From positions 3,714,504 through 3,778,503 of the forward strand of contig CP154957.1 in the NCBI GenBank assembly GCA_039621445.1: a DNA stretch of 64,000 bases, written 5' to 3'. Under the pieces are notes generated by a model. It made no database searches. It was not told where the DNA came from and saw only the letters and a program-made list of their open reading frames with translations. Source of the DNA: Euglena gracilis. Taxonomy: Eukaryota > Euglenida > Euglenophyceae > Euglenales. Made by a program: the position numbers and the translations under genes. Below, one piece after another: positions 62,001 to 64,000 of the stretch (positions are counted from its first letter, which is position 1; each line of letters starts with the position of its first letter).

Positions 62001-64000
62001 CAATGCGGAGGAACGCTTCTTGTTGCTGGGGATGGCTCATTCTTTGTTTTGTGTTCTTTTTTCCCCAATCTTCATTTCTTCATTTTCTGTAAGCTTCTCA
62101 CGAAACGTCCTTTTTTTGAATGTCGTTTATTCCCCAAGATTTTTTTTAAAAAATCAGATTTTTTTGGCCGATATTAGCACAAAAACCTTGCACAGGTTTT
62201 GTGACACACCCTGGTTTTGTGACCGGGAGGACGTAGCAAAAGCGGGGTGTGTGATAACCAAGCCGGATCCATTGGACGGGAACCATGGGGTTTGCTATAG
62301 GTCATATATAGCATGTGGTGTATATAGCATAGCATATATATATAGTGTATAGGCAGGCAGGAGTAGATTTGGCATGGCACATCCGATTCTGCACTGCTTT
62401 TGACCAGCTTCTTTCAGTAATCGGTCACCGTGGCCTCGACCAACTCCTGCAGCCTGAAACTGCTTTCTTCTTTGGTGCTTTTGCGTGAATTCCCGGAGAG
62501 AACTCAACTGAAGGCAGGACTGAAGAAATATATGACATCAGTGTCTGCAATCGAAAGGTTGGGTGTGGTTGGCTGACTGGCCACGTGAACTTGAGCCTTC
62601 TTGCAGTGGAACCAACAGTTAGGTCTAAGCTGCACAGTTCTGCTCACAAACAGAAGTCTTGCGCATGATCTGACTTCATTAATATGACCACCGTTGGTCT
62701 CTCCCCCTGGTCCCCAGGCTGACCGGGAATCCTGGACACCCAATGAGTATGGGGTGGGGTCAACCCCCCCCCCCCCACCTTTCCTGTACAATCCGGATCC
62801 GCCACTCTCTCCCAAAACACAGCCGGCAGTTCCTTGCCGCCGCTCTTGGCCGTGCGGTTCTTGACCATTCCCCGGCACTCCGGTGTGCCTCTGCCATCCA
62901 GTCCAGTCAACGACTTTTATCGCTTCCAAAGTCGCCAAAAACCAGTTTTGACGTTTCCAGAAAGAAAAGGAGGTGGCTGGATTAATGTGCGACCCATCGA
63001 TTTTTTTGAGCCGGCTGCAAATGAAAAAGCACAGACATGCACAGACAGCCACCTCGCCAGTGCCAGACCGGAGATTTGGAAGTGGCGGTGGGCACACCCC
63101 ATTTTTTTTTTGGTGTGAAGCAGGGCGTTGCTTAAGAAAGTTTGACCTCATCTCCCAGGGGGGGTCCAGCCAGCCAGCAGCTTTTTTTTCAACCCAAACC
63201 CTCCCATCGACTAATCGTATTTATTTTGCAGCCACCCGAAGGTCGGCTGGATGGTGGCGGATTTTTTTTTTGCTTTCGGGGATGCAAAAATGGGCGATAT
63301 GGGTCGTGGGCTGGCCAGGGAAAATCTTGGGGCTAAAAATCAGTTCTTTTTTTGGATGATTGGCAGTTTTTTTTTGCACATTTTTTGCGGTTTCGATTTT
63401 GCCAGCAGCCTCTTTCCAGCCAGCCCAAAATTTCCAGCCTCTGAGCTGAACCCCCCCCCTCGGGGTCCTCAAGCAAAGAGCTTTGCCTACAGAAAACTGG
63501 TGACGATAGTGGTATAGTGACCACCAACAATGGGTCCCCAACTCCGGGGGTAGGCAATGCCGGACACTTCCTCTCTTCCGTTCCTCACACGCTCTCTCTG
63601 CCCCCCCACCCCACCCCAGTGCTGTGCTACAACCAGGAGATGGCTGACATGGTGGTCCAGGGCTCGTTCATTGGGACAGCGGCCGGGGGTACAGGGCAGG
63701 ACCATGCCATCGCTTTGCACTGTGCCGCCCCCTGACGGCTGGGGGGGGGGCGGAAATGCGTTTTTTGTGTGCTTTTTTGATTTTGGTGAAATTTGCGTGT
63801 TTTTTTTGTATGTGTTTTTTTTGCGTCGCGTTCTTTGAGGGTCCATGTTGCGTCCCCCCCCCTGCTGACGGCTGACTCTCTTTGGGCCCCAAACCTCCCA
63901 GACTGGGGAGGGGTCGGCAAGCAATGGTATGGGCAGGACCCCCTGCCGGGGGATGTACTGGTGTGGCGGTTTGACAGCCCGATCTTCTTCGCCAACGCCC
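41090..64000 (+). CDS. SulP/SLC26 family anion transporter, spliced, 3'-truncated by window edge
   Basis: SulP proteins move sulfate, bicarbonate, chloride or similar anions across membranes. They have a 14-helix core, related to UraA, and a cytosolic STAS domain. Exons joined here give the family order: N-terminal LPLVGYLKAYKDV, TM1 PQGLALATLAGIPAELGLYT, TM3 start SIGPATM, LLTLLVGVLQ, VVTGFGTAVALKL, the GYGVNLRSPMPTLPP loop, QELFASGIANTVSAFFGAMP, TM10 PTCGGPARSLLN, RTPLSG, FLTPFLWYLPK, LDFKEPWALWKE, and the STAS opening VLVWRFDSPIFFANA. TM10 resembles bacterial and plant-fungal type motifs (x-x-A-R) more than the animal S-F-S-R, but keeps the Arg. Two pieces seem missing: the P-x-P-x-E-L segment before 58172 and the end of TM14 before 63620. 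The substrate cannot be told. Seven small transposons sit in its introns. Confidence 0.93.
41540..43835. repeat. clusters of GTGTATCACCAAAA minisatellite
   Basis: Four clusters (41540-41730, 42240-42335, 42575-42690, 43625-43835) consist of irregular units of about 25-35 bp built from TTTTGTGTATCACCTGTGTATCACCAAAA-like words. In the second and third the word changes to GTGTATTGG. All lie in the first intron of the SulP gene as modelled here. Confidence 0.8.
43989..44135 (+). CDS. SulP exon: cytosolic N-terminus to start of TM1
   Basis: It reads KDHHTKHLQQVKRVLKHLRY, PKLPLVGYLKAYKDVRAFGQ, DLLGGVTVG. The acceptor is TTTTTAG at 43987-43988, or TTTCAG at 43957-43958, which adds NGIATFPFLG in the same phase. 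The donor is GTGTGT at 44136. The better consensus GTAAGT six bases later would put a TGA at the junction, so the first is preferred. Confidence 0.85.
44158..44192. repeat. GGT microsatellite in SulP intron
   Basis: Tandem GGT/GGC triplets lie directly after the donor region of the exon ending at 44135. Confidence 0.9.
44813..44857 (+). CDS. SulP exon: TM1 motif
   Basis: This 45-bp exon reads VFLIPQGLALATLAG, the first-helix signature of the family. The acceptor CCCTTCCCTCAG and donor CAG|GTGCCC give exact phases to both neighbours. Confidence 0.9.
46454..46588. mobile_element. hAT-like MITE with AAAATCACGG decamer array
   Basis: The ends CAGGGATCCTCGTCC and GGACGTGTGAGGATCCCT are inverted. 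The flanks are GGATTCCC (46446-46453) and GGATCCCC (46589-46596), one difference. Seven tandem copies of AAAATCACGG fill 46477-46546, half of the element. It sits about 195 bp before the TM2 exon. Confidence 0.7.
46783..46866 (+). CDS. SulP exon: TM2
   Basis: The exon reads IPAELGLYTSMVAPLVYAFF, then TTSHPGH, and continues the previous exon directly (LAGIPAELGLYTS). The acceptor is CTCCGCAG, the donor GTGAAC at 46867. Confidence 0.92.
47628..47760 (+). CDS. SulP exon: TM3 half-helix (anion site)
   Basis: It contains HSSIGPATMIAMFVAEVIRE, then QAAAFAPYC. SIGPATM matches the S-(V/I)-G-P start of TM3, one of the two helices whose N-termini hold the anion. The start is uncertain: AG at 47626-47627 is in phase but adds an unusual 17-residue lead (SRNGRRTNACAWPQH). 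The 3' end is either 47760 (TAG|GTTGGG) or 47719 (GAG|GTCATC); the latter fits the phase of the next exon. Confidence 0.75.
48215..48636. repeat. CGAATAGAAGCCCCC element with inverted ends
   Basis: The left end TTCCGAATAGAAGCCCCCC is mirrored by GGGGGCTTCTATTGAGGGG on the right. Direct repeats of GGTTTTCGACCAACGTTC with CCGAATAG and C12-C16 runs lie near both ends. A related short element with TAATAGAAGCACGGG inverted ends is at 60766-60889. No TSD is clear because of the C runs. Confidence 0.6.
49521..49607 (+). CDS. SulP exon: TM4, probable GC donor
   Basis: The exon reads PSLAEDAFSGHADPATVCIL, then LTLLVGVLQ, the E-D-P...LVGLxQ block of SulP. The only exit that keeps VLQ|ALAAFF with the next exon is CAG|GCATGC, a GC-AG intron. 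The acceptor (GGCCGGGAG) has no pyrimidine tract, so the 5' border may lie further left. Confidence 0.75.
49659..49858. mobile_element. possible hAT-like MITE, CAGGCT ends
   Basis: The ends CAGGCTGACTTTAACTTG and TTTTTAAAAAGAAGCCTG are imperfect inverted repeats. The flanks GGGGCAAG and GTGGGAAG agree at six of eight bases. The right end equals that of the 61.45-kb element. It begins 51 bp after the GC donor. Confidence 0.45.
51082..51875. repeat. 800-bp repeat with GGGCAGAACGGGAA inverted ends
   Basis: The left end GCAGGGCAGAACAGGAAT and the right end CTTCCCGTTCTGCCCTGC are inverted; each is followed inward by GGGGGTCGACCCCC. Inside are two tandem copies of a segment running from CACCTCTTCCCGTTTTTCTG to CCCATATAGGAGG. 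Relatives are at 42780-43158 (right part) and 57343-57668. The latter is flanked by GGTGGGTT and GGTCGGTT, a possible 8-bp TSD. Confidence 0.65.
52150..52208 (+). CDS. SulP exon: TM5
   Basis: The acceptor TGTTTGCAG precedes ALAAFFGMGMLLRALLKSA. Donor AA|GTGAAT (52209) leaves phase 2, which joins the next exon as SAN-VVTGF. The family usually has L-S-E/D-P before this point. LSDS is in fact encoded just upstream of the next exon, but no acceptor keeps it in phase. Confidence 0.8.
52981..53032 (+). CDS. SulP exon: TM6 region
   Basis: The exon reads VVTGFGTAVALKLVIQQ, equivalent to the V-x-x-G-F-T-x-A-A/G-A block. The acceptor is CTCTCTGACAG and the donor a consensus GTGAGT at 53033. An alternative acceptor at 52961 would add ALLSDS, but breaks phase. 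Confidence 0.85.
53286..53451 (+). CDS. SulP exon: TM7-TM8 region
   Basis: It reads VPALLGLPGLSSSDLHFAIY, EIVLRLMDANLSTLWSALMG and VSVILILLYTRKIFK, matching the L-(L/F)-G-L motif, an amphipathic helix and a following membrane helix. The acceptor is CCCCTGGCAG. The donor is taken as GTGTGC at 53452; its phase (1) does not fit the next exon found, so an exon is probably missing between. Confidence 0.85.
53593..54404 (+). mobile_element. hAT-like element, CAGGCACCTA family, copy 2, perfect TSD
   Basis: Ends CAGGCACCTACGG and CCATAGGTGCCTG are exact inverted repeats apart from one base. The flanks are GTTGTGTG at 53585-53592 and 54405-54412. Decamer arrays GGCCGACCAG occupy 53604-53690 and 54311-54370 in the same orientation. 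A GATGCTGGG(C/T) array lies at 53770-53905. The remaining sequence is about 90 percent like the 9.8-kb copy. It inserted in a TG-rich microsatellite, 141 bp after the exon ending at 53451. Confidence 0.92.
54405..54510. repeat. TG microsatellite
   Basis: TG dinucleotides of about 60 bp pass into TGCG tetranucleotides and back. Other TG or CA tracts lie at 53500-53580, 55545-55680 and 58860-59075 in the same gene. Confidence 0.95.
54600..56834. other. SulP intron sequence without recognised exon
   Basis: The stretch has a CA/CCCA microsatellite (55545-55683), AT-rich single-copy DNA (55960-56400) and one member of the GGTCCTTAAGGACC-type repeat (56550-56620). The missing SulP exon with the P-x-P-x-E-L segment should lie between 53452 and 58171, but I could not find it. 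Confidence 0.4.
56843..57116 (+). mobile_element. hAT-like MITE, family AGTCGTGG, copy 3, perfect TSD
   Basis: The ends are CAGGGGTTTTTTTTAGTCG and CTTAAAAAAAAACCCTG. Both flanks are TAGGGAAC (56835-56842 and 57117-57124). The body has TTCGGCGCCGAAGGCGCCGA and AAGTGCTATTTTTAGCACTT as in the other copies. No ORF. Confidence 0.9.
57756..58074. mobile_element. hAT-like MITE made of CCGCGGCGCAC repeats, perfect TSD
   Basis: The ends CAGACTTTCATTTAGTGCGC and GCGCACTAAATGAAAGTCTG are perfect inverted repeats. The flanks are TTTGTGGG (57748-57755 and 58075-58082). Between them lie about ten CCGCGGCGCAC words separated by short variable spacers, several followed by GCGACGCAC. No ORF of its own. It ends 97 bp before the next SulP exon. 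Confidence 0.92.
58172..58275 (+). CDS. SulP exon: loop and TM9
   Basis: It reads LGGYGVNLRSPMPTLPPVAA, then IPSYISAAGMLAIIS, matching G-V-x-V-x-G-x-I-P-x-G-L-P and the next helix. The acceptor is GGAAACAG. The donor GTGTGC (58276) leaves phase 2 and joins TC|G to restore Ser at the next exon. Confidence 0.88.
59090..59155 (+). CDS. SulP exon: cytosolic loop after TM9
   Basis: The exon reads YMQHIAVVKVLAKKLKYTVS, then P and Asn across the junction. This matches E-S-I-S-x-A-K-x-L-A-K-K-x-x-Y-x-I-x-P-N-Q-E-L. The acceptor is CGCCTCAG. Donor AA|GTGTGT supplies the Asn of NQEL. Confidence 0.92.
59571..59695 (+). CDS. SulP exon: TM10 half-helix (anion site)
   Basis: It reads QELFASGIANTVSAFFGAMP, TCGGPARSLLNVSIGVRTPL and SG. 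The acceptor is CTCCTCCCCACAG; the donor GTGTGC at 59696 keeps RTPLSG. In many SLC26 proteins the site reads S-F-S-R, in bacterial relatives A-I-A-R; here it is G-P-A-R. The Arg is kept and the first Ser is not. Confidence 0.95.
60407..60490 (+). CDS. SulP exon: TM11
   Basis: It reads LFSGITVLLCAAFLTPFLWY, then LPKPCLAG, the classic F-L-T-P-L-F-Y-x-L-P-K block. The acceptor is CATCCACGCAG; donor CAG|GTGTGA. Phases are exact on both sides. Confidence 0.95.
60766..60889. repeat. short TAATAGAAGCACGGG inverted-repeat element
   Basis: Arms CCCCCCTAATAGAAGCACGG and the reverse complement enclose a centre with a GCCGCCTCCGGCAGCGG-like hairpin. The borders are C and G runs and no TSD is seen. It lies 126 bp before the TM12 exon. 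Confidence 0.7.
61016..61080 (+). CDS. SulP exon: TM12
   Basis: It reads IIIAAGYSSLDFKEPWALWK and E. This matches A-x-I-I-x-A-V-x-x-L-I-D-x-K-E. The acceptor is GGTATGTCAG; the donor GTATGC at 61081. Confidence 0.93.
61454..61561. mobile_element. 108-bp hAT-like MITE, CAGGCT ends, perfect TSD
   Basis: The ends CAGGCTTCTTTTTAAG and CTTAAAAAGAAGCCTG are perfect inverted repeats of 16 bp. The flanks are TTTGGGTG (61446-61453 and 61562-61569). The centre is only C and G runs with GTGGGTGGG. Confidence 0.9.
61865..61937 (+). CDS. SulP exon: TM13
   Basis: It reads YPEDAVTWLTTFLVTSFLGI, then QLGL. This matches D-x-x-x-W-L-x-T-F-x-x-T-x-F-L-G-x-x-x-G-L. The acceptor is CCGTCCATGCAG and the donor GTATCT at 61938. 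Reading through gives GISIAIS and a stop, so the usual glycine-rich end of this helix may be lost or supplied by an unseen exon. Confidence 0.9.
61938..63619. other. SulP intron with repeats
   Basis: It contains TATA-rich steps (62300-62345) and a CCAGCCAGCAGC-family repeat (63160-63475). A short exon completing TM14 is expected here from the family but was not identified. Confidence 0.4.
63620..63688 (+). CDS. SulP exon: linker to STAS
   Basis: It reads LCYNQEMADMVVQGSFIGTA and AG, corresponding to the L-Y-x-x-x-x-P-x-x-x-x-L-G-x-x-P-G-T link between TM14 and STAS. The acceptor is a C/A tract ending CCCCAG; donor GTACAG at 63689. Confidence 0.85.
63741..63865. mobile_element. small insertion with TGACGGCT duplication
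   Basis: TGACGGCT occurs at 63733-63740 and 63866-63873. Between them is 125 bp that starts G10-CGGAAATGCG and ends GCGTCCCCCCCCCCTGC, a weak inverted pair. The interior is T-rich with TTTGCG words. The boundary may shift by one base. The superfamily is uncertain. Confidence 0.6.
63902..64000 (+). CDS. SulP exon: start of STAS domain (cut by window edge)
   Basis: It reads DWGGVGKQWYGQDPLPGDVL, then VWRFDSPIFFANA. The latter is the first STAS strand and turn (V-L-V-x-R-F-D-x-P-L-Y-F-A-N-A). The acceptor is AACCTCCCAG at 63900-63901. The exon is open to the last base; the rest of STAS lies outside. Confidence 0.95.

Overview
This window is eukaryotic nuclear DNA. Coding sequence occurs as short exons (45 to about 200 bp) with strongly G/C-biased third codon positions, bounded by GT-AG introns (one probable GC-AG) of 0.2 to 5 kb. 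Introns and intergenic DNA are AT-leaning, full of long G or C homopolymer runs, microsatellites and small non-autonomous DNA transposons. No operons, bacterial genes, rRNA, tRNA or CRISPR array were recognised. A large, repeat-rich protist or algal genome fits best; I cannot name the species.

Layout, all genes on the + strand. (1) 322-5245: the 3' end of an unidentified gene, four phase-compatible exons encoding a Pro/Ala-rich disordered tail with two D-F-D-x-F-x-x-S-R motifs. (2) 5.2-41 kb: mostly repeats, with isolated high-GC3 exons that I cannot join into one gene (10942-11090, 14182-14328, 23079-23409, 30311-30386, 36403-36550). Two of these, at 14.2 and 30.3 kb, are homologous stop-containing terminal exons, suggesting tandem relatives. 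A fragment of a pogo/Tigger-like transposase helix-turn-helix lies at 23.85 kb, and a 210-bp repeat with a short ORF occurs in opposite orientations at 29.3 and 34.3 kb. (3) About 41-64 kb: a SulP/SLC26 anion transporter gene, at least 16 exons, running off the right edge at the start of its STAS domain. Splice phases agree at most junctions, and the joined product follows the SulP order from the cytosolic N-terminus through the TM1 PQGLA motif, the TM3 and TM10 anion-site helices and on to STAS.

The most distinctive content is the transposon layer. Reading element ends against flanks gave about a dozen short elements with terminal inverted repeats and 8-bp target-site duplications (TSDs), five of which are perfect in the CAG-ended (hAT-like) group. 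Several are built around tandem arrays with a 10-bp period (GGCCGACCAG, AAAATGGCCT, AAAATCACGG), or around a GC-rich repeat (CCGCGGCGCAC). A second group has GGCAGC ends, also makes 8-bp TSDs, and carries an internal TAGGGTTAGG-containing motif in inverted pairs. No matching transposase is visible in the window. Seven of the elements lie in introns of the SulP gene.
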